Source of the DNA: Ceratodon purpureus
Taxonomy: Eukaryota > Streptophyta > Bryopsida > Pseudoditrichales > Ditrichaceae
Direction: 5' to 3'
DNA: 64,000 nt
Assembly: GCA_014871385.1 (NCBI GenBank)
Contig: CM026429.1
Location: 669,365 to 733,364 of the forward strand
Positions within the stretch are counted from its first letter, which is position 1. Every line of letters starts with the position of its first letter. A program made the translations under genes and the position numbers. Positions 11,400-24,532 of this stretch are shown here, piece after piece. The notes under the pieces are model-generated. The model had not been told where the DNA came from and ran no database searches. It saw nothing but the letters and a program-made list of their open reading frames with translations.

Positions 11400-12110
11400 T
11401 AACAACCTCCTCTCCACCGCAGCCTCCTCCTCCTACAACACCTCGAATAAATGATCAGAGAAAATGGATACAACAATAATGTTACTAGTAACGGCGCTGT
11501 AAAGTGCATAAGTGGACACGTACATTGCAACTTCCAAGAGAGATTAAAAAAACAAACTAGTAGAATGTTCACAGTATCATGACTTAATGGAGATTTCTGA
11601 TACTCCGTAATGGTTTCACTAGTCGATGACAAACATGGTAAACGCAACAGACAAAACATCGTAGTACTCTTCCCTCGTAGTCGAGTGCAGCACCCCCGCC
11701 CTGACAGCACTTGCCCTCGCACACACCCCATGAAAACAAATAAAAACCCTAAACCCTTACTCCGAATCCCGAACACCCTCCACCAAAACTCCAACGCTCA
11801 AATCATTGCTAGGACAACTCCCCATTCTGAAACACTCACTGTACAAACTCCTACCTCACCAAACAACTCAAGATTGAAACATTTACCTCGTCGAAACGAT
11901 TCGCCCGCTCCACAACAACTGCCCTACGACTCACGATCTCCCCGTGCTCAGATACAGAGAAAAACCGCTTCGACGTCCCATTCACCGCCACTCTGTGCGA
12001 CACACTCCTGTACCGCATATTACTCAACACTTGCAGCATTACAATGAGACTCGAGTAAGAACTCAAACACCAAATGGTTGGGTGGTGAGGCCAAACCCTA
12101 AACCCTAAAG
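11400..12110. other. Non-coding region with telo-box motifs
   Basis: Upstream of the minus-strand ORF that starts at 11,397. aaaccctaaa-type motifs occur at about 11,745 and 12,095-12,112. It could include the promoter of that ORF. No gene recognised. Confidence 0.35.
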
Positions 12111-12149
12111 ACTGTATGGAGACTGGTGATCAAATTGGATGGAGTCTCA

Positions 12150-12345
12150 TACTTGGAACAGATTGCCGACGTTCACGACGAAGCAATCCGGGCGGGGTTT
12201 GACGGTAATCCACTCGCCATCGATCTATCTGCACGTGCGGGCCGGCGACTTCGTCTTGGTGCAGGATGGTGAGCAGATGCGGGTCGGTGTGCGCGCGCAG
12301 GCCAATTGCGAGCGGCATAGGAGGCGTGCGGAGGGAGCATGCAGC
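12150..12345 (-). pseudogene. 2-oxoglutarate/Fe(II) oxygenase exon fragment, frameshifted
   Basis: The minus strand encodes IGLRAHTDPHLLTILHQDEV, the signature of the plant 2OG-Fe(II) dioxygenase core (HTD gives the metal-binding His and Asp). After a frame change near 12,215 it continues as DGEWITVKPRPD...NVGNLFQ, the next conserved stretch, ending at a GT donor. Plant members oxidise hormones and phenolics (gibberellin oxidases, flavonoid enzymes); which one is unknown. The second metal His exon and the N-terminus were not found nearby, so this is a decayed or captured single exon. Confidence 0.7.
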
Positions 12346-12529
12346 AAAGCAGAGCAACGGAGACGGGGAACTGCAGCTTGCATGACGGTACCCGGGGCTG
12401 CATGTCAACGTGTCGTAGCATGGGTTGTCTCGTTGACGGATTCCGTCGGGAAACCGTTCAGTGACACATCCATGCTCATTCGTAACATTGATTGCTGCAC
12501 TTTGTAAAACCGTGAGCTCATAGATGTCT

Positions 12530-13300
12530 TGAAATTTGCATGCAAATGCAAGGTAGAAACAAATGGGAAAGTTTCAAGGATGCTCGAGTTTTGAAATTAT
12601 GCATACGGTCGCATAATGCATTCAAATCATGCGAGCATTGGACAAATGTATGGGAAAGTTTCAAACATGCTCAAGTTCTGAAATGTATCGTTGCATTCAT
12701 GTCATGCTAGCGTTTGAAATTCCTCTTTACGTGGAAGCATCATGGAATTGCCGTGGTCGGGTGCTGTTTTACGCAGTCGCACTCGGGATTGCCGTGGAAT
12801 TTGCACCCGAACGTGCCATAGCATCAATTGCAAATATGTTGAAGTCGTGGAATGCATCTAAGTTGCATTAAACTCTATGAAGTGTTGATTTGGTGTTCCG
12901 TCAAAGTGAAAGTATGATATGAAAATGCATCGGTTGCTCTACTTTCTGAAGCCGAACACATGATTGTCGTAGAATTAGCATGAAAATGTATGATATGGAT
13001 TAATGAACAAGTTGATAAAATATTTACATAGTCAGGTGCATCGTTGCATGTTTGGCATATCAGCGTTTAGGGAGTTCTTTTACGAGAGAATAGTATGAAA
13101 ATTTACGGAGTGTTGTAGTTTATTGAGCCCCACACATGACTGTCAAAGAATCAGCATCCCAATGCTCGACAGAAATAAATGACCGGGCTCTTTATGTTTT
13201 GAAATTGTCAAACACGTCGCAGCATCCTACTCACGCGAGTCTTTTGGGAACATATTGCATGAATATAATATGAAAAACTTACAGATTGCCCAACTAATGA
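12530..13300. repeat. Degenerate satellite-like repeats
   Basis: Loose units of about 100-120 bp share phrases such as gggaaagtttcaa(a/g)(c/g)atgctc, ATGCAT-rich tracts and 'catgctagcgtttg'. They are seen at about 12,560, 12,650 and 13,040. No coding potential. Confidence 0.45.
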
Positions 13301-15500
13301 GATCTAAAACTGATCGATATTTGAGGTCGCCACGCGATAATGCCATTTTTCTAGGATTCCATGATGAAACAGCAAGCCGGCAGGATTGGACGTTGCATAC
13401 AACAGATATCGATGGATAAAGTTTCGACAAATTACACAGACAACTCAAGAATGGAATTATGAAGACTACGTCTACAAGAAGGCGTCCTTCATATCATCCG
13501 TTTGAAACAGTAGTAGATGCGGTCCTTTGAATGCTGGTCTAGTTGGGGTTACCGGAAGCTGCTAAGGGGAAGTATACAATCTTGGAAAGATATGGGCTCC
13601 TTCATGTTCGATTGTGGCACCTAATTTGGGAGCCCTAGACCTATGCAATGCAGCACCACTACGACATGGGCATGCCGTCCACCAGCCTGCAGCTCATGGC
13701 GACTGAGCTCATGGCGACTAAGCATTGCCTCCTGGAGTCGCTGCAGAAGACGAGAAGCGGGGGATTGGGGACCGACCGGAGGAGGGGGAGCTGCAAGCCT
13801 TCGCTTCCCTCCTTCGCAAGAAGTAGCCTGGGCAGGCATGCATGGAGCTGCCCTCGCTCTTCTACGCTCCTGCTGAAGTACTCCATCATGCAATCATGTG
13901 TATTAGATTTAGTTTTGAATTCCATCAAGGTTAAATTTTTAGTGGAAAAGGGGGACAGATGGTGGCGGTGACATCAACTGTGCTAGCTGATTCAATCCCT
14001 AGAAATAATTAGTCTCTTTCTTTGCAGTCATTTTCTATGAGCAAACGAGTGGACAGGTGGTTTTGAGTTGCAGCGGTGTTATAAGCTTAGGACATTAGCT
14101 CCGGTGTTGCGTCCAAGACCTCCTCCGACGCCACATCCAGGGGCTTGTTGTCGACATCCCACAGTAGGGGACACATGTAGCAGGGGTGACCCCCGGCCAT
14201 GGCCCTGGGGAAGGGAAGGGTCGGGGCAGGGGGACCCGTCGCCTAATGGGAGGGCAACCCCATCGAAATTGAATTTTTTTTTATTTTTTATTTTTAATAA
14301 AAATTATTTGGGAAAAGGTAATGGCTATAAAAACCAAAATCCAATGAGATCAACCCTAGTTACCCTGAGATTGTTGTTTTGAGTGTACCCTAAAATTACT
14401 TAATGGACAACGGGTCCTACTGGATTCGTCACCCTTATTCAAATCCTTCTCACCCCGCTCGATGGATTTGAAAAACCTTATGTTATTCATGTAGATTTCT
14501 TATTAAACCATTTGTCTCAAAAAAACTAAAAAATAAAATTAAAAATTATTCAAATTTTTTTAAAAAAAAATCCTAAAATCTAGGGCAAAATGTGGTTTCA
14601 ACATGTGGTTTCAACCATGTTGTTTCCATTTTGCTTTTTTTCATTTAAGCTATTTTTGGGAATGTACTCCCCATGAAGATGTTTGGAAATGTACTCCCTG
14701 TGAAGATGTTTGTGAATGTACTCCCTGAGAACATGTTTGGGAACAAACTCCCTGTGAATATGATCGAAATTGTATTCCTCTTTAACTCCTAAGAGGTATA
14801 CTCCATTACATGTGGAATTCTCAGGGCATTCACAATGTTCGCATACACAACATTTAGAGAATGATAATCGATGTATCATGACAGGTGTGTTTCTACTGCT
14901 TATACCATGACGGATGCCGCTTCTGGAGTAGAGCAGAGCATCGATATTTGACTTATGGATCAAATTTTTCTGCTAAGTTAGTAGCATTTGTTGAGTTTAC
15001 TTTCTTCAATATATTGTTGGTTGAGAGTATTGCGGATTGAGAGTTTGTCTGTACGTGAACTTCTGAGAGTTCCTCAGAAGAGGATGGATTTTTCTGAGAT
15101 CTGCATTTGTTTTCATAGTCTGGTGGTTGAGGGTCATGGCTTCTAAGGGGGTGGGAGGTAGATGAATTGAAATACTCAAAACAAGCACATCATATATCCA
15201 CATGTATTGTTTGACAAAGGACACAAACAAAATATGATAGTATCATTAATTTAGCACGTCATACATAGACTGGTTCAAGCTAACATAGTAAGACAGGAGC
15301 AGAATACAATAAATTCACAAAATGACTGAGCATAAGTCTGCTTGTGGAGGAAAGCAGTGGTGAGTTTTCACAAGGACTTTGTCAGAGTCTCCAGAAAGTG
15401 AAGCACATCCTTTACCATAACAAACAATAGAAGACATGAGATCATTGGGTCTCAGACCAGTGGTCCTAAGACAGGAGCAAACACTAAACCTGCACCAAAA
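13301..15500. other. Non-coding sequence with second dispersed repeat
   Basis: Contains the second dispersed repeat (14,323-14,475). A GC-rich patch at 13,640-13,880 is open in several frames but has no recognised domain. Near 14,650-14,760 a short 'aatgtactccc(t)gtgaa' phrase is repeated about five times. The window's usual gene signals are absent. Confidence 0.45.
14323..14475. repeat. Dispersed repeat, transition-decayed copy
   Basis: Partner of 8,716-8,875. Many C and G positions of the other copy are T or A here, the pattern expected from deamination of methylated cytosine. Confidence 0.7.
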
Positions 15501-15534
15501 GTGAAAGGGAGAGCAATGTACCTTGGCCATTCGA

Positions 15535-18500
15535 TCCCAGAGGCCTCGACACACAGCAACAAAAACTCGTGTGGTGAACACATCATGTAGGTGCGAAATC
15601 GTGTCGACAAGTTGTGTGTTGAGTGGTTGCATGCGCTCTCGTACATGTCTGATTCCCCACCAGCCTCTCTAGTGTCCTGCAAAATTTTCTTCAACTTCGT
15701 TTTCCTCTGCAACCTTGCCTGCAAGTCCATCACAATAAGCTGAGCTGATGAGAAGGTTACAAGGTTGAAGGGTATGAAGAACCTCAACTTATTCAAGTAA
15801 ATGTGAACTTTCTAGCACTAGAATCCTGTGTGCAAGGTCAGATGGTTTTAAGTGTATAAGAATATTACATAGAAGCCATGGGACAGCTCAAGCTCAGTTC
15901 AACCTTCCTAGTTGAGTGAGAATTAAGACTTACATTGTCGGCGAGCTTCTCCACAATAGATTGCAAGTAATTCTTCAAGTACTTGGCTCGAAGCTCAATG
16001 GTGACCTCGTTGAGGCGCTCTCCAAAAATAGCGCGGCCGGCTCCACCACTATCCTCAGGAAGCCAGGCAATCCAGGCCTTCATCTGCGCTTCCATCCGGG
16101 GCCGTAGCGTATCCAACAGCCTCTTCAAGCTGTTGAGCATCACTCCTAACTGCATCATCCAAGAAGCCGGAATGCAGCAATTAAACCTTAATTAATCATA
16201 AGCATGCTGCCAGCCCAGCTCGCAATGTGTACAAGGCGATCGCGGTATTTAAGGACACATCTTAGTAACAACAAAGGGATGAAGGTTTAAGTACATTACG
16301 TACCTGGGTTGGCACACTGTATATTGTAAGCTTTTGTCAACGAGTAAGTTTCTGCATGTACTGCAGGCTAAACTTCTTCGGAATCATCACATCCTTCAAA
16401 GGCAGGAGCATTTCAGCGTACTGCTTCTCTAGAGCTCCAAGTACTGCCCTTTCAACATCTGCCAAAGCCTGCCAATCAATCAAGCCACCAAAAATCGAGA
16501 ATAAGTCTCCTACAAGGCTTGGAATCGTGATTCAACAAGATGTGATCACCATCGACCCTAAATCCTAGACAAAGTTGTGTCTGCAGAAGGCTTAAAAGGC
16601 GGTTAACATACGCTTTCTAAAACGACGGTGTACTCAGGCCAGCGGCTGATGATCACTTCGTACTCATTCAGAGTCTCCTTGATGCGCTTGCAGACTCCTT
16701 CCACAAACGGCGACGTGGTATGTTGAGTTGTCACCCATGTGCATCGCTCCTGCAACCAGCGTTCGGCTCAAACCCACATCAGCTGTAGAGTTTCGTACAA
16801 AAGCCCAAACCCACGGCAATCAAAAGAAGTAGAGTTCAACGTTACAGGTTGTCGGGGTAGCTTACTTTGTCAAACTTGCAGAAATCGAGTAAGTGGAGCC
16901 GCTTGTCCTGAATTCAGAGAACAATGTACAAGTGAAACAGGTCCTTGGCATCTATCCCTCCATTATATTTCCTGCACCCAGTTCCAGCACCATGATAAGG
17001 ATTTATGGTAGAGATTCCGAGAGACACCAACAGTTACGTTTCACAAACCTTGGAACTTACATGGGTCCTGAAGTGAACAATTCAGTACCTGATGCGCCAA
17101 AGCTACCAAGTCTTGCTGAAAGTCAGCTGTGGCAAGCATGAGATCAGCGACAGGTGGCGAAGGACAAGAAGGGGGGCAAGCCACCAGGAACGTGCGAAGG
17201 CGCTTAGCTAGCTCTACATCGTATATGCTGGCTGCAATGCTGGGCAAATCAATGCAGCTGCAAATCACCCAAGCTGAATGACATCAGTACACTGCAATGA
17301 ACTCTCGAGAATTCAGGGATTATGATTCGTTAATCAATGAAAGTGGTGCTCACTCAGATTCAAGAGAGATCTAACCTGGGCAGAACATGTGTATCGTGGA
17401 TTTCAATATCAGCACGCACTTCACTTCGAACATTAAGACAGAAGTTCCTCATCTTTTGATATGCGCTTGACATGCTAAGCGGATCCATTAAAAATCCTTC
17501 GCTGCCATTGGATACAAATTCATCCGTTTCTGCCACAAGTCGCTTCCATCTCTTCATTGAGCACTGCAGTCTGTCACATCCCAGATTAGTTCCGCACACA
17601 GTTAGTCATGGCAGCTGACAACCTCTCAACATGACCGGAGGCAAATTTCAATGAGCTCAACTTGAAAAGCATAAGCTTTGGGAACAGACCTGGAAGAAGT
17701 TCTTGAGGGAGTCCTGTGATTCCACAGACAGGATGTCCTGCAACAGCGTGTAAATCTGAACTGCTGGCACTTGCGCTGGTGCCACGGTCCCCGCCGCAGG
17801 GGTGGAGCTGTCAGCTAGGCCATAGGGTGCATCCTCATCGAGCGACTTATAATTCTCGAACACAACGGCAAGAAGTTGCTCGACCTGCTCTTGCACATCC
17901 ACGAGAATGCGTTTCTGCAGCACATTACAAAGTAGGACAAAAGCTCAGAACTGCCAAACCTATTTAACTCTGTCAACATATCAGCCAAAGTCAACATTTG
18001 GTTACATTCGCATTACCTCCTGTCGGTTCAAGGCATTTTCGTCACGGGCTTTAATTATTGGGCACAAGAGGTCGTGGATGAGGACCAAGCAGTCCTCGGT
18101 AGGGGTAGCCATCTCCATAATGCACACAATGTACCTGAAACGATCACACGGCATATCAACTAGCGCACCGGACCCAGTTTGCATTACCAGAAGCTCATGC
18201 ACCCATCCTGAAGCGATGCATATCCAGAAGCAACAAGAAATGACACACTACCTCAGCTTGGTGTACGAGACCGAGACCCCATAGTAGGAGGCGAACTCAG
18301 AGAGCAGCCATACCCTAAACCCTTCCGGGCGCAAATTGCGACGCTGAAATTGTTGCACTCTCATGGCCACTTCCAAAACAATGTTGTATGCTCTCGTCGA
18401 CCCCACTGCAATAGCATCACATGCAGATGCCATGAGCACAAATAAAATCTGTTGTACGAGTATGTACGCAAATTCAAGAGAGCACTACGAGTACGTCAAT

Positions 18501-19510
18501 GCAGCCAACTGAATTCAATATGATTTTTTTGGCAATTCCGCACATCTTGGACGATTGGAAAGCCAGGCCGTCCCTAATACCAACGAAGTGGGTAGCTAAC
18601 CTTAGCGGAGTCGACTTCAGCAGACGTGATGGTGTAGCTAAGGAACAGTTGCACTTTGCCCACCAGTTCATGCTCAGGTCCACTGTAAAGGTTATACCAC
18701 CGCAACCGATCGCTCTGCACGGATTATACAAGATCATGTTAACAGATTGAAAAGATCCTTGATGCTAAACAGTGATGAAGCTGCCAGAAACAACTCTCGA
18801 AAAGGGATGCTCGCGAATGACCTTTCATATTCATGCCTGGAATAAGTTACGTACCGGATCATCACTAATAGAAGCAACGTGTAGTGTCAGGCGGCCCTGC
18901 AGATTCCCCTCAATATCTTGCACATCCAACAGGAGGTCATCTCCTGCATTCTCAGGGAGCCTGCACAATTGGTTTGCACAATCGAATAATTAAAAGATTG
19001 TAACAATCCAATAATTAGCGACAACATTAATTAGTATTTGATAGTAAAACCAAAATCTTGCCCATTACAAGCTTTAGAGATCACAAAACTAGAGGAGAGG
19101 ACCGAGGCCGCAACCGCAGCACGTCTTGCTCCAGTGAACTCTTTAGCCGTAACACATACATGAAATTCTCTGCAGTCGACGAGAGCAGCGTTAGACAAGG
19201 TTGAAACACCTAGCTAAGCTCGCCATAGGATTTGGCAGGAGGCGTCCTATTGACTCAAACTGAAAATGGGGTTTAACGTGGACTGTGACATACGCACCTT
19301 GAGCAACCTCAGTAAGGGACTATGCCGCAGGCTGTTCACGACGTTGTCCTTCAGCATCCCCGAGACCTGTCGGACGCAATGTGCACCAGCATTCACATAT
19401 ATGCGATGCTGCGCTGGGAGGAGTTAGAGTTGCGAGTGGCAGCTCTGGTTTGAGACTCTTTCTGATTTGCCGCACGGCAGTGTTCCAGCCATTTGAAATA
19501 GCGGATTTCT
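15535..19510 (-). pseudogene. At4g24610/At5g65440-like protein, truncated and frameshifted
   Basis: Minus-strand exons match in order a conserved plant protein family of unknown function. Recognisable pieces are SNGWNTAVRQIRKSLK (about 19,500), a VRQVSGMLKDNVVNSLRH exon (about 19,300-19,380), MYVLRLKSSLEQDVLRL (about 19,130), a C2-like DDLLLDVQDIEGN exon (about 18,900), RLRWYNLYSGPEHELVGKVQ (about 18,700), VAMRVQQFQRRNL, VFENYKSLDE, LVACPPSCPSPPVADL, LGVMLNSLKRLLDTLRPRM and TISHLHDVFTTRVFVAV (about 15,560-15,620). Breaks: a 2-bp insertion near 15,642 and another near 19,397-19,402, plus a further frame change near 19,440. The N-terminal part and the final conserved C-terminal exon are missing. 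Some indels could be sequencing errors, but the missing ends argue for a real truncation. Confidence 0.75.
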
Positions 19511-22159
19511 TGTGGGATGAAGCACCCTATGTCTTGGTTTTCTGGCTTGTTGGAATGATGAGGAGCTCTGTGGGATGGTGTAGGTGGCAGTATCATAACA
19601 TCTACAGCCTTCTGAAAGAGCTCAACGTTGTAAGCATCGATGTTCTTCTTTTTTGTCGCGGTTTTGGTTATGTCGATGAAGCATGGGATTGGTAGAGTTT
19701 TTGAGAATTGGTTTGGTTGGCAGGTATGGCCGTTCACGGACTGGACGATGAGCTCGTTTTACTCGCCGGAGGGGATCCAAGTGGAGGCTCCGGTGTTCAA
19801 CACACTTCCACGGCTTCCCACTCCGCTTGGTTCCTTCTTGTACACTTCGTCGTATTTCAGGTGACTTCTCTATCCTGAAACTTCTGCATGCTTTTCTGGA
19901 TTGGATTTGATGATCGAGAGCTTCGTTGTGGCCATGTGATTGTGTGATGAGGACTGAGAGGGTGGTGTTTTTGGGGGCAGGAATTTATCGGTGGTGGATC
20001 GCCTCACTGCACTTCCACTCTTTCAAGCCCTTCTTGAGTTCGACGCAGTATGATTAATTACACGTAGACTCTGCTTCCTCCCTCACTAAACTCGATGGAT
20101 TACTTCATTGCAAACATGTGGGGCTCCTAGGATTGAGTCCACTTTGTCGTGATGTCGTTGTTGTATCGGAGAGCTTGGTTACAAAAGCACGATAAAGCTG
20201 GCAATTGGTCTCTCGCTTTAGGTAGTAGATTTCTCATGAATTTAAAAAATGTGTCGAATTCGATCATTGAGATTGATTTTTAGAACCGCTAGTACAGTGT
20301 ATTGGGAAGTAAAGCAGTATACCGGTCTCTAGGTAGTCATTGATTCATTCTAGTTTGTACCTTGGGTTGCCTCATCGCTATTTTCGAAGAATTCTGTATT
20401 GCCGGCTATAATTATGTCAGATGATGTGTTTACATGAAGTGAGATGGGTTTGTCCAGGACGAGGAGACATATGCTAGTTACGATGCAATGAGCGCAAGGG
20501 AGCTGTTTCGTAAGGCTGGAGTATCGGCTAAACTTTACCGTGAATTTTTGCAACCTATACTCCTGGTCACTCTCTTCGCTCCGGGGGAACAGCTCTCAGG
20601 TGAGGATTTTGTGGATTGTCCGTATTAATACATCTTATTGTATTACATGGGTGTTGATACTGTATGAATGGATCACATCTCCTCTAACATCCCTGAATGG
20701 CTGGTGCATGCAAATATGAATATCAGCTGCGGCAGCTCTTGGAGCGTTGTATTACTACGTATTGGCTCACCAGGCGGACTTCGACGTTTGTTGACCGTGT
20801 AAAGGCTCGGTGGCAGAAGTCATATTCAAACCCTGGCTTGAGCTGATTAATTCTCAGGGTTGTCGAGTGCTGGGCAACAACCGTGTGGTAGATGTGATCC
20901 ATGACGACGAAAGCAACAAGATTACAGGAATAGTCGCCAGTAAGTCTGATGGAATACATTTATGATCAGTTTTCAGCTTGTTTGCCGATTTTTCTTCACA
21001 TTGTTTACACTTGAGTTTTTGGTACCGTAGCTTTGGTATGTAGTGCCTAGTGTGTGGGCGTGAGATTTTAAAGATAGCGTAATCGAGACTTTCAAAATGT
21101 GCAGTGGACGGCAGTGGGGAACGTACAGTCTACGATGCTGATGTAGTGGTCTTTGCAGTCGGAGTCCAAGCAATGCAGGTAACTCCATGGGATTACCACA
21201 TCTACTAACTTTGAACATTCAAGACACTTTAATTACAATGCTGGATAGTATTTTAAGTTAGTCAACCCGTTGCTTTTGTTGAGGAAGTGCATCCTTATTC
21301 AAACTGTCTATGACACAGAGGATTGTGGCATCCTCTCCGGCCTTGGCAGGCCGTCCAGAGTTTGCAACTATTTCAAATCTGGGCACTGTTGATGTTCTTG
21401 CAACTCGTTTGTGGTTCGATCGCCGTGTTCCGTTGAAGAATCCGTCAAATGTGCTCGCTGGGTTTGAGCCAACCACGGGAGCCACGGTCTTCGACTTAAA
21501 TGCCTTACAAGTACGAATTTTCTGATCTCTTCTTAACTTCAATTACCAGAATTGAATTAGCAACTATGGAAATGCCCGTATCCATGTTCCCTCCTTGCTT
21601 TTTAAACGACATGAAAGTAACCAGCAGCCTACATGTCGCTTGTATCACGTTCAGCCTCGTGATGAATCTACTCAGACGACCTTTGCTTGCTTCATCATGC
21701 AGAATGAATTCGCTGATGAACCTGGAAGTGTCTTCGAGGTGGACTTCTACCATGCCAACCAGCTCCTTCCACTAACAGAGGACGCAGTCATTAAGAAATG
21801 TGGGATCCGAGAAACTCAGAATAACCCGGAAGAGCCCCAGCCGTCGTAAGTATTCCATTAATTTTTCATTTTTTTTGGTTAATTAGGTAAAAACTAGCCA
21901 GACACTAGCAGTATTAGTAGTTAACGTAAACCGGATACTCCAGAAACGTTAAAACAGTTAACGCAGGAAGTGTTCCCGGAACTTGGATTCCGAAACTCGG
22001 AAGATAAAACACGGATCGGGTGGACGATCCGAGTACTGACCGTTACTGTAACCGCGTCAAGGATCCGAAGCGACGCGAAAGTCATCATGACCCGGATAGG
22101 CGTTTAACCCGGTACGTTGGCGGCTGCAATTACGGGCCGCCACAGCGTTTATTATGCCT

Positions 22160-22172
22160 GGGGTATATAAGC
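22160..22172 (+). promoter_or_regulatory. TATA box of the gag-like gene
   Basis: The sequence gtatataagcg lies about 155 bp before the ATG at 22,323, in a suitable position for a plant core promoter. It is followed by a transcript-like leader with no upstream ATG in good context. Confidence 0.5.
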
Positions 22173-22322
22173 GAGGGTGTTAGGGTTTGGAGTTCCTTTT
22201 TGCGAACTGGGAGTAGAGAGTGAAAGAGCGGTGAGGTGTTTTTGTCTTTTCCGATTCACCGGCAGTTGGATTGCCGGGTTTCTTGCTGTAGGAGTGTAGA
22301 AGGAGAGACGTAAGGCGTAGAG

Positions 22323-24532
22323 ATGGCGCACGTGCAGTGTAGCATCCTTAGCCCCGGAACTCCAGTGAAGGAATCGGACATGGAGGAACTGATCACCGAC
22401 CTCACTCGGATGAGGTGTGAGGGATTGTTGGCACGGCCGTGGTTACTGAAGAGTGAGGTGATGGTGAGGGAGGTCCTGGAGGGTCCGGACAACCGGTGGG
22501 ATAATACGATCCGAGGCAAGCCCACGCTGTGGAATGCGGAACAGTGGGCGGAAGCTTACGGTTTCGAGCAGAAGGGACTCCTTTGGGCGACCCGGACGGA
22601 CCAGTACGTGCAGGATAGGTTCCACGGGAAGATCCATAGGAACAATGGATACGAGATAGACGCCTGCAAGGATAGGAGGCAGAGGCAGGTCCAGCTTTCC
22701 TCGTTCCGATCCTGTACCCGCAAAAACCGGCACAAGTCACCATTACGGTCGGGAACACCATCCTCGGAGCGTACTCAGGAGAACGCCCGGTGAATTGGGC
22801 CGCACTCATGGCGGAAGTGGTGCAGAAGATGGTGCCGACGATCGGAAAGAAGCCGACCCCGCTCTCCCCTTTCCTCTTTCACCTTTACCATGCGTATGAG
22901 TTGCTGAGTGATAAGGAGGACGAGACGTATACGCACGCGAAGAACTGCCTCAAATTTTCGGAGATTCCGCCCGGAATGGAACTCGATCCGCGAGGTGAGC
23001 TCTCGGATACAACGTCCTCGGAAGATGAGGACGATACGAAGGAGGTTCCGAACCCTGGCGCTACTAGGGCTCAGTCCAGATCGCGATCGGAGCAGGCTGC
23101 GTCACGACACGCGGAGCCCTCTACGGCCCGGGGAGATCTGGAGCGGAGAGAGGTCAGTTCCGATCGGGGATTTCCGGTGGAACTATTTCGGGGAATTCGG
23201 GAGGAGACTCACCGGGCGCAAGCTTCTTACGATCGGATCGAAACACTGTTCCGGAGGGTCTGTACATCACTGGGAGGTTGCTTACCGGAAGAAGTGATCC
23301 GAGAAGTGGAGTTGTTGAAGGACGCCCCAAATCTTCGGAGTGAGAAGAAGCGGCTAGAGCTTCAGTTGCAGGAGCTGACAAAGGAACTGGCAGCAAAGAG
23401 CGAGGAGGTCCGTAAGTTCCATGCCGAGCAGGAGGAGATTTTGGGGGAGCTTCGGAAGTTGGTGGGAAGTTCGGGAGCGGTAATCAACAAGGCCCGGCTG
23501 TTTGATGAGAACGTAGTGCAGCCGGCCGATTTCGAGGACAAGCAGAGGATCATCATGATCCTCTCCAAATGCGAGCACTCGATGAACATGATCCTGAAGA
23601 AGGTCCGGCAGCTGCTCAATCCGAGTACCGGAAGTCCCAGTTTCGGAGTCACCGGTCGGAGCCTTCCGCTCCCCGGATCGCCCTCTCGGGCCGTTGTAGG
23701 AGAATCTCGAGGAGTAGGGTTCCGAACCCCGATAGGGAGTAATCTCCAAGTCGAGGAGCGGATGACAGTCGAAGAGGCCGCCATGACGAATCGGACGATC
23801 GCAGAGGTGATCCGGGAACACCAAGCACAAGTAGCGTCACCCGGAACCAGTACAGTCCAGCAGAGCTGCGCGATCCCCACAGGTCAGGTGGAGGTGACCG
23901 GAACGACAGTCACCGAGAGGCGGATCGAGGAGAGGACGGTTTCGGAGCAGGTGACTCGGACCGTGCAGCCGGATGTTCTTCTTCGACTCGGAGAGGAGGT
24001 GATCATTGCGAATTACCGAGGGGAGATAGCGGGACCGGAATGGGGACAAGCTAGTTCACCACCCGGACGGACCCGAGTGACTCAGGAGGGCGGATTGACC
24101 CCTTCACCCACAGCCAAGACCGGAACGGTGACGCCTACTCCCACCGGAACGCCAGCAGCGGATTCCCCTCCGAACAGTGTCGGTGCTCGGAGGAGGTTGC
24201 GGAAAAGGAAGGAGCCGACAGAGAAGGTTTCGATTACGATTTCAGAGTCCGACTCAGAGACGTACGAGAGCTCTCCGGTTGGGACCACCGGAACTGAAAC
24301 TCGGACTCCGACGTCCGGAACCCCTCCCGCACATATGATCCCGAAATCGCCCAAGTCCCCCAAGCCCCGGATTGTTACCCGGTTGTCCTTGGAGGCTCAG
24401 GAGAGGGAGTCAAAGGCGGAACGGAGTGCTAGGCGCAAGGCGGCACGAGCAGCAGGGGCGGGCGGATCAGAGCCGCGGGTGACCAGGTCGAAGGATCGCG
24501 AGCAGGAGAGCCACAAGAAGCCAAAGAAGTGA
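22323..24532 (+). CDS. Gag-like protein (about 735 aa, one frameshift)
   Basis: The first frame runs from ATG 22,323 to about 22,680. The second is open from about 22,685 to the stop at 24,532. Sense in the second frame begins before its nominal start (VTITVGNTILGAYSGERPVN), so one indel near 22,680 splits one gene. The N-terminal third is Trp-containing and globular, including FLFHLYHAYELLSDKED, a style seen in plant gag-like and mobile-domain proteins. A coiled coil rich in Glu, Leu and Lys follows, in the middle of the second frame. The last 200 residues are Ser/Thr/Pro/Glu-rich and end strongly basic (RKAARAAGAGG, KKPKK). No zinc knuckle, protease or reverse transcriptase was seen. Function unknown; capsid-like is an inference. 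Confidence 0.55.

Noticed and set aside
13621..13971. GC-rich overlapping frames on both strands near 13.7 kb
   Set aside because: Four overlapping frames open at once point to composition, not coding; no family recognised.
23354..23880. Minus-strand frames of 158 and 172 codons
   Set aside because: Antisense to the gag-like coding region, which has the more protein-like composition and a TATA box.
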